A DNA stretch of 64,000 bases from Alkalidesulfovibrio alkalitolerans DSM 16529 (GCF_000422245.1 NZ_ATHI01000022.1:1-64000); one strand, 5' to 3'; shown: positions 1 to 7,907, counted from the first letter of the stretch. The notes: generated by a model not told the origin, from the sequence alone. Translations and numbers: made by a program.

Positions 1-320
1 GGGTGACGGGTTTTCTTTTTCTCCTTGTTTATAAAGGGTTTGCGCCCGTTTCACATCTTTCCAAAGCACCTCTTCGCACCATCGATTCTCCCCATCCTCC
101 CGCCTTTTTTTCTCTGTTTGGCCCCTGATTCTCTGTTTTCTCCGGACCAAGTCCGAAGCTCGTCCGGAAAGCTACATCCTTGATTGATATGGGTTTGCGG
201 CTGGTTGCCGTTTTGGGCGGTTGTCTTAGGTCATCGCTCGATGCCGCAACCGGACGTTTTTTTCGAAATCACCCGCCTCGGCCATGAAAAGAAGCGTGGT
301 CAACTCCGGTTTCCTGCCCC

Positions 321-352
321 CGAAGAAGAAAAGCCGACGCTGATGGTCGGCT
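321..352 (-). terminator. Rho-independent terminator of the serine-recombinase module
   Basis: On the minus strand a 7-bp perfect stem (AGCCGAC / GTCGGCT, plus-strand 332-338 and 346-352) with a 7-nt loop is followed by a T-rich tract (TTTTCTTCTT). It lies 27 bp downstream of the last gene of the minus-strand module. The rest of 1-378 shows no credible gene; an attachment site could lie here but I cannot identify one. Confidence 0.6.
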
Positions 353-378
353 CTCTGGGGTGGTCTCCGGTCCGGTCG

Positions 379-801
379 TCAGTCGGTGGCGAAGCCGAAC
401 TGGCGGCGCTGCTCGGCCCAGTCCTCGGGGAAGGTCTGGGTCAGCTTGGCCAGCGAGAGCCCGTTGGGTTCCTCGCCGTTGATCAGGGCTTCGACGATGT
501 CGGGGGCCAGGGTCGTCAGCTTGAGGATGCGGGCCACATACGAGCCATCGACGTCGAGGGTACGGGCAAGCTCGCTGATGGACTTGATCTGGCCGGATTC
601 GAGGATGTCGGCCCAGGAAAAGGCCCTTGCCAGAGCCTGGAGGACGGCGGACTGTACCGGCTCCTGCGCCCCGGGGATATCTCCATCCAGGGCCTGGGGC
701 GCGATGACCGTCTTGCGGCCGCGCATGCGCCGGATCAGCATCGGGATGTGGATCTGCAGGTTGCCGTTGTCGGCAACGGTAATGGTCGGCTTCATTTTCA
801 T
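379..801 (-). CDS. Small HTH companion of the serine recombinase
   Basis: 140-aa protein, last gene of the minus-strand integration module. The ATG at 801 overlaps the recombinase stop codon (ATGA) and is preceded by GGAGG, so this start is preferred to the in-frame ATG at 831. The middle (SISELARTLDVDGSYVARILKL) reads as a helix-turn-helix of ParB/KorB style, with a C-terminal part rich in Leu and Trp. Proteins like this commonly sit directly after a large serine recombinase together with a DUF2924 gene (family knowledge). A role as DNA-binding accessory or directionality factor is inference; no catalytic motif is visible. Confidence 0.75.
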   Translation of the reverse strand: MKMKPTITVADNGNLQIHIPMLIRRMRGRKTVIAPQALDGDIPGAQEPVQSAVLQALARAFSWADILESGQIKSISELARTLDVDGSYVARILKLTTLAPDIVEALINGEEPNGLSLAKLTQTFPEDWAEQRRQFGFATD

Positions 802-2384
802 CGGCTTGGCCTCCGTTCGGTGACTTCGCATGCCAGACCGGCCAGCTCGGCGATGAGCGTTGTCAGCCCGTTGGTGCGCAGCTCCATGTCGATCCCGGTC
901 TCGCGGATCTCGACCTTATCCACCAGGAGGCGGATGAGCCGGTTTCGCTCCACCGGGAAAAGGTCTTCCCAGAAGCCTTCGACATTCTGGAAGGCCTCCG
1001 AGACGTCCTGTTCCGTGATGCTGTTCCCCCGGTAGGCTCTGCATCGCTCGCTCACGTGCGTCAGTTGTTTCGAGAGCTCGACCGCCTGGCGGTTGACGGT
1101 CGTCAGCATCTCTGCCTTGCCCGGCTGATCGCTGCCGGGCTTCATCAGTTCGAGTGCCTGCTCCCGCGCCTGCGACAGCTCCATCTCGAGTTGGGCTTTC
1201 TGCTTGAACAGCCGCTCCCGCTCCACCTGCTCGATGTCCCGGGCCGCGAAGTAGGTTTTGGCCACCAGCGTCGGTGTGCGGAACACCGCGCTCAACTGCT
1301 CGACCACGGCCTGCTCGATGTCCCCGGCGGGAATCCGTTTGAGCGGACACCGGCTCACGGTCCGCTTGCTGTCCTTCTGGCAGATGTAATAGGTGTAGTG
1401 GCGGCCGTTCTTGCGGGCGTAGGTCGGTCCCATCGCGCATCCGCAGTGGCCGCAGCGGATGACGCCTTTCAGTGGGGCGACCATTTTGGTTCTGGCCATC
1501 GAAACCTTGACCGGTTTGTTGTCCTCCAGGATGGCCTGAACCTTGTCCCAGGTCGCCCGGTCGATGATCCCTTCGTGCTCGCCGGGGTAGCTGCGATCCT
1601 TGTGGGCGATCTCGCCGATATAGATCCGGTTGTTGAGCAGCCGGTAGATATGGGCGGTGTTCCATTCGGAGCCCTCGCGCACTTTGCCTTTCTTGGTGGT
1701 CCAGGCCTTGGTGCGGTACCCCTGTTCGTTCAATTCCTGGCCCAGCTTCTTGGCCGAGCCGATCTGGATGAATCGGCGGAAGATGTACTGCACCGTCCTG
1801 GCTTCATCGGGATTGACCAGCAGCTTCTTGTTCTCCCGGTCGACGTCGTATCCGAGGATGGGTACGCCGCCGCAGTATTTCCCCCGGCGCTTGGCTGCCG
1901 CCACCTTGTCCCGGATACGTTCGGCTATGACCTCCCGCTCGTACTGGGCGAAGGTGATCAGGATGCCGAGAAACATTCGGCCGGTAGGGTCGGTGGTGCT
2001 GAAGTGCTGGGTGACCGAGACGAAGCTGACGCCCTTCTCGTTGAAGAGGTCGATCATCTTCATGAAGTCCAGCAGCGAGCGGGACAGCCGGTCGACCTTG
2101 TAGACCACGATCACATCAATCTTCCCGGCGTCGATGTCCGCCAGCAGTCGGCGCAGCCCCGGGCGCTCCATGTTCCCACCCGAGAAACCGCCGTCATCGT
2201 AGCGATCCGGCAGAGCCGTCCAGCCACGCATCCTCTGGGCTTCGATATAGTGTTCCGCCGACTCCCGTTGCGCATCCAACGAGTTGAATTCCTGTTCGAG
2301 CCCTTCCTCGTGGCTCTTGCGGGTGTAGATGGCACAGCGCAGGGTCTTGTTCTTGCCCGGCGCGACATTGCTGTTATCAAGCAT
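798..2384 (-). CDS. Large serine recombinase (site-specific integrase)
   Basis: 528 aa. The N-terminal resolvase domain (about residues 15-165) has the nucleophile in YTRKS (Ser24), the SLDAQ segment and the DRLSRS motif. A recombinase domain follows, then a zinc ribbon (CGHC near residue 311, second Cys pair about 30 residues on), then a long coiled coil at about 360-430. This is the architecture of large serine integrases, which join attP and attB through a Ser-DNA intermediate. The start overlaps the DUF2924 stop and the end overlaps the small HTH gene, so the three genes form an operon. It is the most plausible integrase of the element. The tyrosine recombinase at 20 kb looks secondary. 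Confidence 0.93.
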   Translation of the reverse strand: MLDNSNVAPGKNKTLRCAIYTRKSHEEGLEQEFNSLDAQRESAEHYIEAQRMRGWTALPDRYDDGGFSGGNMERPGLRRLLADIDAGKIDVIVVYKVDRLSRSLLDFMKMIDLFNEKGVSFVSVTQHFSTTDPTGRMFLGILITFAQYEREVIAERIRDKVAAAKRRGKYCGGVPILGYDVDRENKKLLVNPDEARTVQYIFRRFIQIGSAKKLGQELNEQGYRTKAWTTKKGKVREGSEWNTAHIYRLLNNRIYIGEIAHKDRSYPGEHEGIIDRATWDKVQAILEDNKPVKVSMARTKMVAPLKGVIRCGHCGCAMGPTYARKNGRHYTYYICQKDSKRTVSRCPLKRIPAGDIEQAVVEQLSAVFRTPTLVAKTYFAARDIEQVERERLFKQKAQLEMELSQAREQALELMKPGSDQPGKAEMLTTVNRQAVELSKQLTHVSERCRAYRGNSITEQDVSEAFQNVEGFWEDLFPVERNRLIRLLVDKVEIRETGIDMELRTNGLTTLIAELAGLACEVTERRPSR

Positions 2385-2901
2385 CCGAACCTCCCTCGGC
2401 TTTTCTGCCGTAAACCTTCTTCAGCCCGAAAAAGACTTTGCCGTTCCAGCGCGTCCCGGTGATCTCCCTGGCCACCGCGCTGAGCGACCGGAAGGTGCGA
2501 CCTTCGAATTCGTAGCCATCGGCAAGGACGATCACCTCATAGCGACGGTCGTTCCAGACCCGCACCAGTCTGGTCCCGGGCAGGATCGCCTCGTTTGATT
2601 TCCGCTCTTCTGGGATGCGTCGATTGACAGTGGCGACCGGGTCCTCCTTGGCGGCCTGCTGGAGATGGACCTTGGCCTGCTCGGACAGCCCGCCGTAGAA
2701 AAGCTCCTGGATGCGATAGGCTAGCCGCTTGATGAGGAATTGCTTCTTGTACTGGGGCGGCTCTTCACCGTTGAGGTCGAGCCATTTTTCCCGGAGCTGC
2801 TCCAGGGACATGGATTGCAGCAGGGCCATCTGCCGAAGAACCGAGTTTCGGGTTCGGTCCTGGTTCTTGCCGCCGGTGGCGTCGTTCTGTAACTCATTCA
2901 T
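2377..2901 (-). CDS. DUF2924 family protein
   Basis: 174 aa from the ATG at 2901, which has AAGGAG 7 nt upstream; longer in-frame extensions lack a ribosome site. The C-terminal half (LPGTRLVRVWNDRRYEVIVL ... EFEGRTFRSLSAVAREITGTRWNG) is the typical DUF2924 block with a G(T/S)RWNG(K)xFFG ending. DUF2924 genes are recurrently found immediately upstream of large serine recombinases in proteobacterial islands and prophages. The biochemical role is unknown; a function in recombination or target recognition is inferred from this linkage. The gene overlaps the recombinase start by 8 nt. Confidence 0.85.
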   Translation of the reverse strand: MNELQNDATGGKNQDRTRNSVLRQMALLQSMSLEQLREKWLDLNGEEPPQYKKQFLIKRLAYRIQELFYGGLSEQAKVHLQQAAKEDPVATVNRRIPEERKSNEAILPGTRLVRVWNDRRYEVIVLADGYEFEGRTFRSLSAVAREITGTRWNGKVFFGLKKVYGRKAEGGSDA

Positions 2902-2935
2902 TTTCAACTCCTTATTTTGGTTTCCGGACGAGTTG

Positions 2936-3178
2936 TCATGAATGAATGCTCTGTTCCGGCAATGAATCAAGTCCTTCTCCGAGCACAGGGGAAGAATCTT
3001 TGAAAACATCTAACTCATTGCCCACACATGCTTTTTTGGCCTTTCGGCGCAGGACCGCCGTGGCCAGAATCGAGGCGGCTGACTGGAGCCTCGCCTCACC
3101 CGACAGGCGGCCGGGTTTGCCGTTTTCGCCAAGGTCATCCGTCCCCGGCACATCATTCATTTCCTGTACATCCAACAT
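2936..3178 (-). CDS. Small hypothetical protein upstream of DUF2924
   Basis: 80-aa protein with a GGAGG-type site 6 nt before the ATG at 3178. It is acidic at the N-terminus, with a central LQSAASILATAVLRRKAKK segment that should form an amphipathic helix, and no recognisable domain. It is first in the minus-strand integration operon. Short proteins in this position are common in serine-recombinase/DUF2924 modules, which supports it as a real gene; function unknown. An in-frame upstream extension to 3265 exists but lacks a ribosome site. Confidence 0.6.
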   Translation of the reverse strand: MLDVQEMNDVPGTDDLGENGKPGRLSGEARLQSAASILATAVLRRKAKKACVGNELDVFKDSSPVLGEGLDSLPEQSIHS

Positions 3179-3315
3179 CGAACACCTCCGGTGGGACCGG
3201 GGGGGCTGGATGGTGTGGATGCCAGAAAACGGTGGCGGTCGGGATGCGCGTTCGATGGCACCCACAACCGCCTCAGCTCCGCCTCTGGTCGGTTATCTGG
3301 TTTCTAACTGTTCGT

Positions 3316-3330
3316 CCGGTTTCAAACCGG
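3316..3330. repeat. 15-bp inverted repeat in the divergent intergenic region
   Basis: CCGGTTT-C-AAACCGG, perfect 7-bp arms around one base, lies between the divergent small gene (2936-3178) and the LexA-type repressor. The 302-bp gap 3179-3480 holds this repeat, an isolated ATCAGGT half-site near 3378, and the repressor promoter. It could be an operator for the minus-strand integration operon; that is inference. Confidence 0.4.
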
Positions 3331-3396
3331 CTTTCTTCAGGCATTACCTACCGAGGGGCTCATGGAAGTGTCGGAAATCAGGTGTGAGATTATTTC

Positions 3397-3424
3397 TTGA
3401 CCTGATGTGCATCAGGTTTATATT
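3397..3424 (+). promoter_or_regulatory. Promoter of the LexA-type gene with an 18-bp palindromic operator
   Basis: TTGACC (3397-3402) and TATATT (3419-3424) are 16 bp apart. Between and overlapping them lies the palindrome ACCTGATG-TG-CATCAGGT (3400-3417), with perfect 8-bp arms. A further ATCAGGT half-site is at about 3378. A repressor dimer bound here would block RNA polymerase, so autoregulation by the downstream LexA-type protein is the natural reading. I did not find the full palindrome elsewhere in the window. Confidence 0.7.
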
Positions 3425-3480
3425 ATTAGGGTTTGTTGGCGCATTGCGCCTTTTTGTCTTTCAACAGAAATGGAGACTCC

Positions 3481-4104
3481 ATGGGCAAAGCGAAAACGGA
3501 TGAGATAACGCCGTTGCAGCGAAAAACGCTCGAAGAGATATGTCGTTTCGTCGATGCCAAGGGTTTTCCTCCAACGGTGAAAGAACTGAGTGAGATCTTT
3601 GAAATCAGCCCGGCCAGCGCCCACGACCGAATCAATCAACTGGTGCGCAAGGGATTCCTGAAGCGAGAGGACGGAAAGTCGCGAGGAATAGCTGTTGCCC
3701 GCCGCCCCAGTGAGATGGCTGCCTCTCTGGTTTCAGTCCCTGTTGTGGGTATGGTGGCCGCTGGTCACCCTATCTTGGCCGAAGAGAACATCACAGGCCA
3801 GGTGCTGGTCGAGTCGGACGTCGTTCGTTCCGGACAGCACTTCGCACTCCGTGCGGTGGGGGACAGCATGGTCGGTGCCGGTATCAACGATGGCGATTTG
3901 ATCATTGTGCGGCAGCAGCCCATCGCCGAGGACGGTGACATCGTTGTGGCGCTGCTCAACGACGAAGCGACCGTTAAGCGGTTGAGAATCAAAGACGAGC
4001 TCATCGAATTGGTGCCCGAGAACCCGGAAGTACGGAAGATCCGAATCAGGCCGGAGGATGACCTTCGCGTGTTGGGCAAGGTCGTTGGGTGGAAACGGAA
4101 TTGA
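3481..4104 (+). CDS. lexA: LexA-type self-cleaving repressor (S24 peptidase)
   Basis: 207 aa; the ATG at 3481 has GGAGA 5 nt upstream. The N-terminal winged helix-turn-helix (about residues 8-72: TPLQRKTLEEICRF ... GFPPTVKELSEIF) is LexA-like rather than CI-like. The autocleavage site is Ala94-Gly95 (VAAGHP), the catalytic Ser129 lies in GDSM, and the general base is Lys166 (TVKRL). Spacing matches chromosomal LexA. In this position, beside the integrase and controlling the following two genes, it may be the lysogeny or cargo repressor and would couple expression to RecA-dependent DNA damage. It could instead be a host-derived SOS repressor. Confidence 0.9.
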   Translation: MGKAKTDEITPLQRKTLEEICRFVDAKGFPPTVKELSEIFEISPASAHDRINQLVRKGFLKREDGKSRGIAVARRPSEMAASLVSVPVVGMVAAGHPILAEENITGQVLVESDVVRSGQHFALRAVGDSMVGAGINDGDLIIVRQQPIAEDGDIVVALLNDEATVKRLRIKDELIELVPENPEVRKIRIRPEDDLRVLGKVVGWKRN

Positions 4105-4150
4105 TCGAGACAGACATGGAAGAGTAACGACAAAACGACAGGAGTAATTG

Positions 4151-5317
4151 ATGGCAACTTTTAACCTACGCCGCTTTTCGAAGCCGGAGATGCTCCGGCG
4201 AATCGACAGGAAGCATCTCATTGCCTTTCTGGAACCTCATGCCGCTTATTTTTCAGCTCGCGGCGTAGAGTTGCCACCAGTCCAGCAGGAAGATGGCCTG
4301 GACTACAACGCCCTCAGCCACCTTTTGCTGACGCCGGACAGTACGACCCCGGATGATCTGGCCGAGGCGCTGTTTTATGTGAATGAGGTTTCGACCCCCG
4401 AGGGTTTTGACTCCATTCAGGATGAGATCGCTGGAACGGACATCGACGTGGAAATCGGGGAGAACGCCGCCCCTGCAGACTTGGCGATCCAGGTTTGGAT
4501 GGCTGACCGGGAAATCATCGAAAAGGTACACGCCGAGCAGTTCTTCATGAACGTCAGGTCCTTCGAGTATTTCAAGACCAAGAAAAACCCACTGCCGGAT
4601 TTCTTGCTGCCATCGCAGGAAACCCTCGCGGCCCTTGAGTCCGATCTCGACGAATGGTTTTCCAAGAAACGTCGAGGTAAGTATTCCAAGGTATTCGTCT
4701 ATCCCAAAGAGGGTCACACATGGTTCCTCGTGCGCCATGGCAAGCCCTATGCCCGTGAGGCGGTCATTGAGGCCGGTGAGTCCACCAGCCAGTATTTTCG
4801 TCCTGAAAAATTCGATGTGCTTGCATACAACCCCGTCATCGGGGAGATCCGTATGAACGCCGAAACCAAGGGTGAGAAGGAGCTCTACCGCAAGAAATTT
4901 GGATTTCATCTGTTCGGAGACGAAGAGTTCTTCAACGAACGCAGCCGATTTGACCTGGAACCTTTGCGGCAAATTGGTGAGGACGCGCTCCTATGTGACG
5001 ACGTCGATGGCATCGAGCATGTCAGGCTCAAGGAGGTTCAGGTCTTTTGGGGCGGCGCTCATAAGGACGTTGAGATTCGTCGGTCCGAGGATCTGTTTGC
5101 CTCCCTTCGTGATCGCGAAAAATCCCTTCCCGCAGGCGGAAAGATCGTGAAGGCAAGCTTCCAGATTAAATTCGACGGTTCGAAGACGCCCAGGTCGGTC
5201 ACCTTGAGTTCAGGTAACCGAGCGCAATTCAAGCGGGATGGTGATGCCGAGGTTATCGAGCGCTGGCTCGGACTCAGGGGCTTTATTGTCGGAGCCGGAG
5301 GGACATCGGATGAGTGA
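4151..5317 (+). CDS. Hypothetical protein, first gene of the LexA-linked pair
   Basis: 388 aa from the ATG at 4151 (GGAG 6 nt upstream; a TTG directly before is less likely). I do not recognise the family. The N-terminal third is acidic and helical (FNLRRFSKPEMLRRIDRKHL). A middle segment (YSKVFVYPKEGHTWFLVRHGKP, about residues 176-200) looks like beta strands. The end (KASFQIKFDG ... TLSSGNRAQFKRDGDAEVIERWL) resembles a DNA- or nucleotide-sensing beta module ending in a helix. It lies 46 bp after the repressor and overlaps the next gene by 8 nt, so all three are probably one transcript. A defence or superinfection-exclusion role is possible but only from position. Confidence 0.7.
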   Translation: MATFNLRRFSKPEMLRRIDRKHLIAFLEPHAAYFSARGVELPPVQQEDGLDYNALSHLLLTPDSTTPDDLAEALFYVNEVSTPEGFDSIQDEIAGTDIDVEIGENAAPADLAIQVWMADREIIEKVHAEQFFMNVRSFEYFKTKKNPLPDFLLPSQETLAALESDLDEWFSKKRRGKYSKVFVYPKEGHTWFLVRHGKPYAREAVIEAGESTSQYFRPEKFDVLAYNPVIGEIRMNAETKGEKELYRKKFGFHLFGDEEFFNERSRFDLEPLRQIGEDALLCDDVDGIEHVRLKEVQVFWGGAHKDVEIRRSEDLFASLRDREKSLPAGGKIVKASFQIKFDGSKTPRSVTLSSGNRAQFKRDGDAEVIERWLGLRGFIVGAGGTSDE

Positions 5318-6374
5318 TCCCTTCTGGGCATACCTGGAGAGATTGCCTGGAAAGTCGGCGGCGCTGTTCGATTGGGATAAGGCGCTCTCCGGTTGGGACC
5401 GATACCCGTTGTTTCGGGATCACTTCCTTCAACTGACCAAGAATCACGCGACCGCCGTGGATTGCCCAACGGAATGTGGCCTCGGATGCCCACGGAGTGT
5501 TGTCACCCATGTGAAGACCAACATCCGGGCCATCTGCAATGAAAAGGAATATCCAGCCGTCCAACTCACCACAAGGCAGACCCTGATCTACCGGCTCAAG
5601 CAGTCAGCCATCAATGGCGCTATCTGCGCGGCGTTGGGAATAGAACACCGAGAGTCGAAACTTGATGGACTGCCTCATACATGGAGACTGGGCGATTTCA
5701 TACCCACGGCGGGGATGGACTTCCCGGTTGTTCTGACGATGCAGGACAGCATGGATGCGCTGGCAGAGGTCGTTCGATCATTATGTCTCTCGATCCCCAA
5801 GCCCTTTGTCCTGATCGCGCCCACGCGCCTTCATCTGAGTCCTGCAGTTGAAACACTGCTGGCGCAGAGAAGCAGCCCCTTCATTGCGCTGAACGAAGAG
5901 CTGCACCTGGGAGATGCACCATGGTTTCTGACCCGTCGGGACAAGGCCGCGATATTCGCCCCCCTTATCGGCCAGGTGCCTGAGCCGGATTCTGGCGGCA
6001 CGGTGTTTTTTTCAACACCGCCGGGCACCACATGGGCGCAAATCAAGATTCAATTCCGTGATGGCCATACCGTCACAATATGGGCGGGAGATCAGAGCGG
6101 TCGATACACCTATACGCAAATGGGAATGGCGAGCAGGAAGAATGGCAATCCTACCGAGCAATGGAAATTGCTCGAGGGGTTTGCCAACTCCCGTGGCGAG
6201 ATCGACTGGCACAGCCGATACGCGTCGGACAAACTGAAAAAACAGAAGCAAGAGCTGTCGAGGCACCTGCGGGAATTCTTCCGGCTCGATGACGATCCCA
6301 TCGAATGGGTCAAGGACACCAAGACCTACCGGTGTAAGTTCAGCATCCTCCCGGAAGGTGCCGAGGTTTACTGA
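5310..6374 (+). CDS. Hypothetical protein, second gene of the LexA-linked pair
   Basis: 354 aa, starting at an ATG inside the end of the preceding gene (ATGAGTGA overlap), which implies translational coupling and a functional pair. Not recognised. A cysteine cluster near residues 52-60 (CPTECGLGC) plus a later Cys may bind a metal. A helical stretch (RLKQSAINGAICAALGI) could be a helix-turn-helix. The C-terminus is basic and helical (KLKKQKQELSRHLREFFRL). It is followed after 29 bp by a strong terminator, so it ends the repressor operon. Confidence 0.7.
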   Translation: MSDPFWAYLERLPGKSAALFDWDKALSGWDRYPLFRDHFLQLTKNHATAVDCPTECGLGCPRSVVTHVKTNIRAICNEKEYPAVQLTTRQTLIYRLKQSAINGAICAALGIEHRESKLDGLPHTWRLGDFIPTAGMDFPVVLTMQDSMDALAEVVRSLCLSIPKPFVLIAPTRLHLSPAVETLLAQRSSPFIALNEELHLGDAPWFLTRRDKAAIFAPLIGQVPEPDSGGTVFFSTPPGTTWAQIKIQFRDGHTVTIWAGDQSGRYTYTQMGMASRKNGNPTEQWKLLEGFANSRGEIDWHSRYASDKLKKQKQELSRHLREFFRLDDDPIEWVKDTKTYRCKFSILPEGAEVY

Positions 6375-6403
6375 CCACCCTTTATAGCGCCCGACAAATC
6401 TAT

Positions 6404-6438
6404 AGCCCCGATTCAGGATTCTGGATCGGGGCTTTTTG
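6404..6438 (+). terminator. Strong rho-independent terminator after the LexA operon
   Basis: A 13-bp stem (AGCCCCGATTCAG / CTGGATCGGGGCT, one T-G wobble) closes a GATT tetraloop and is followed directly by TTTTT. It separates the lysogeny/accessory operon from the early phage operon. Confidence 0.92.
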
Positions 6439-6596
6439 CGTCTTGGAGGCCCGCTCGGTGAAATTTCACTGGGGCCGGGCAAAAAAAGTTAAAAAAGTTT
6501 TCCTCTGTAAATCCAACACCAATCAGAGCCTTACGGGCTTTCCTCCTTCTTGAGCCAGGGCGTTTTTCGGGGTCGCAACGAAAATTCGCCAAAGCA

Positions 6597-6690
6597 GGGT
6601 GACAGGTCTGGTGAACACAAAAAGTTCACGACCGCCACCCGGGAAATTCATGCCGGACCTGTCTCCCGGTCGGTCCAGAAATGAAGGAGG
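6597..6690 (+). promoter_or_regulatory. Structured leader upstream of the first early gene
   Basis: The gap 6375-6696 holds the terminator above, an A-rich stretch (6482-6505) and several nested inverted repeats: GACAGGTC (6601-6608) with GACCTGTC (6656-6663), GTGAAC (6611-6616) with GTTCAC (6624-6629), and flanking GGTC/GACC. The GGAGG of the next gene follows at 6686. I cannot point to a good -35/-10 pair here, although an early host-dependent promoter is expected. The structure may be an RNA leader or a regulator-binding site. Confidence 0.35.
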
Positions 6691-6696
6691 TTCGGC

Positions 6697-7023
6697 ATGA
6701 ACCAGACAAGCAAAGCACACCTCACCCCACCGAAGCGGCGACTCATCGAGTTGATGCAGGACATCAACTTCGGCCGCATCACCAACATTCCGGTCCGCGA
6801 CGGCGAGCCGGAACTCACCCCTGACACGGTCATCGAGCGCGAGATCAAGCTGGGAGGACAGAGCGGTCCCCGGCCCGAGCGCGACCAGGATGACTTCATT
6901 CTCAAACAAGAGGTCGTGGCGCTGCTGGAGCACCTCGCGCAGATGGGCAGCGGAAAAGTCTGCCTGCTCGAGATCAAGCACGGTCTCCCGTTCCTGATGC
7001 GCATCGAGGAACGGGCAGCCTGA
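6697..7023 (+). CDS. Small early hypothetical protein
   Basis: 108 aa with a good GGAGG site 6 nt upstream. The sequence is polar and mixed charge (PPKRRLIELMQDINFGRITNIPVRDGEPEL), with a C-terminal helical part (ILKQEVVALLEHLAQMGSGKVCLLEI) and no known motif. It is the first gene after the terminator, upstream of the phage sigma factor, so it is probably an early gene. Similar small proteins open replication operons in related prophages, but I do not assign a function. Confidence 0.7.
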   Translation: MNQTSKAHLTPPKRRLIELMQDINFGRITNIPVRDGEPELTPDTVIEREIKLGGQSGPRPERDQDDFILKQEVVALLEHLAQMGSGKVCLLEIKHGLPFLMRIEERAA

Positions 7024-7075
7024 ACACGTAACGACCTGAACCCTTAGACACTGGACAACAAGCTGGACGCATGGC

Positions 7076-7213
7076 GGAGGCTGTTGTGGGTGTCGCCGAG
7101 CCGAATACGGCAATTGGCGGCGTACCTGCGACCCCTTCGCCCACGCGACAGCTTTGTCCTGTGATCTGGCCCGTGCCGACACCCACGCGGACCTCCTCCT
7201 CGCTCCGAGGAGG
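7076..7213 (+). promoter_or_regulatory. Structured 5' leader of the phage sigma-factor gene (candidate RNA switch)
   Basis: Two competing pairings are visible. A long-range stem joins GGAGG (7076-7080) plus GTGGGTGTCG (7086-7095) to CGACACCCAC (7177-7186) plus CCTCC (7192-7196), with a symmetric 5x5 internal loop. It encloses about 80 nt with smaller hairpins such as GCCG-AATA-CGGC. Next to it, CCTCCTCG (7195-7202) pairs perfectly with CGAGGAGG (7206-7213) across a 3-nt loop and hides the Shine-Dalgarno of the sigma gene. The arms share bases 7195-7196. This suggests control of sigma translation; the effector is unknown. Confidence 0.5.
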
Positions 7214-7218
7214 CCCCG

Positions 7219-7803
7219 ATGGTTTCACAAAATTCTTACGACGGCATCGACAAGTATGCCGCCGACCTCATTCGGCACAAAGCACGTCAACTCGTAGGCA
7301 AGGCCGGATTCACCGAGGACGACAGACCCGACCTCGAACAGGAACTGATGATCGATCTGCTGCAGCGGATGCGGCATTTCAATCCCGCCAAGGCCAAGAA
7401 GACCACCTTCATGGCCCGGATCGTCGAACGTCACATCTCCACCATCCTGGAGGCCCGGTTCGCCCAATGCCGGGACTGGCGGCTCTGCCAAACCTCACTC
7501 AACGAACCCCTCGACAACGGCGAAGGCGACACCACCGAGCGGATCGAGTTCCTGGACAGCGAAGGTTCTCTGGGAGGCGGCACCCGCGAGACAAGGGAGC
7601 GCCTCGCCCATGAGATCCGCATGGATCTCGGCCAGGCCATCGCCTCGCTGCCGGAAGAGCTCCGGGATCTGTGCGTGCGCCTGCACGACAGCACCATGGC
7701 CGAAGTCGCCCGGGAGATGGGCATTCCCAGAACCACCCTCTACGACCGGCTGAGCAAGCTCCGGGACGCGTTCCGCGAGGCCGGGCTCGAGGACTACCTG
7801 TGA
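7219..7803 (+). CDS. Phage-encoded sigma-70-family RNA polymerase sigma factor
   Basis: 194 aa, about the length of ECF-type factors. Residues 20-85 (DDRPDLEQELMIDLLQRMRHF ... TTFMARIVERHISTIL) match region 2, which binds the polymerase core and the -10 element. Residues 135-190 (GQAIASLPEELRDLCVRL ... STMAEVAREMGIPRTTLYDRLSKLRDAF) match region 4, a helix-turn-helix that reads the -35 element. There is no long region 1 or 3. GGAGG is 5 nt before the ATG. Directly downstream is the first of nine identical-spacing promoter-like boxes, so this is the best candidate for the factor that switches the polymerase to the phage's own operons. It could alternatively be a sigma-like regulator without promoter specificity. 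Confidence 0.85.
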   Translation: MVSQNSYDGIDKYAADLIRHKARQLVGKAGFTEDDRPDLEQELMIDLLQRMRHFNPAKAKKTTFMARIVERHISTILEARFAQCRDWRLCQTSLNEPLDNGEGDTTERIEFLDSEGSLGGGTRETRERLAHEIRMDLGQAIASLPEELRDLCVRLHDSTMAEVAREMGIPRTTLYDRLSKLRDAFREAGLEDYL

Positions 7804-7805
7804 TC

Positions 7806-7838
7806 TCCGACGCATCGGCTCCGCCTCCGGTAAGTAAG
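7806..7838 (+). promoter_or_regulatory. Phage promoter-like box 1 (replication operon)
   Basis: TCCGAC-N14-TCCGGTAAGTAAG. It begins 2 bp after the sigma-factor stop codon and ends 69 bp before the ATG at 7908, heading the replication operon. One of nine copies with the same 14-bp spacing. Confidence 0.75.
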
Positions 7839-7907
7839 CACCGTGCCGCATGGTGCGGCTATCCGGGGCCTCGGAAATCAGAACCTGAACAAAAGAGGAG
7901 TTCAACC

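Noticed and set aside
184-1035. Long plus-strand reading frames opposite the serine-recombinase genes
   Set aside because: They are antisense to well-supported genes, lack ribosome sites and have low-complexity Arg/Gly/Leu composition.
4673-4686. GAGGTAAGTATT, a partial match to the promoter-like box
   Set aside because: Inside a gene, lacks the CCG part of the downstream block and the upstream block at 14 bp spacing.
7071-7613. Plus-strand frame starting in the sigma leader
   Set aside because: No ribosome site, overlaps the sigma gene in another frame, Arg/Pro-rich composition typical of a shadow frame.
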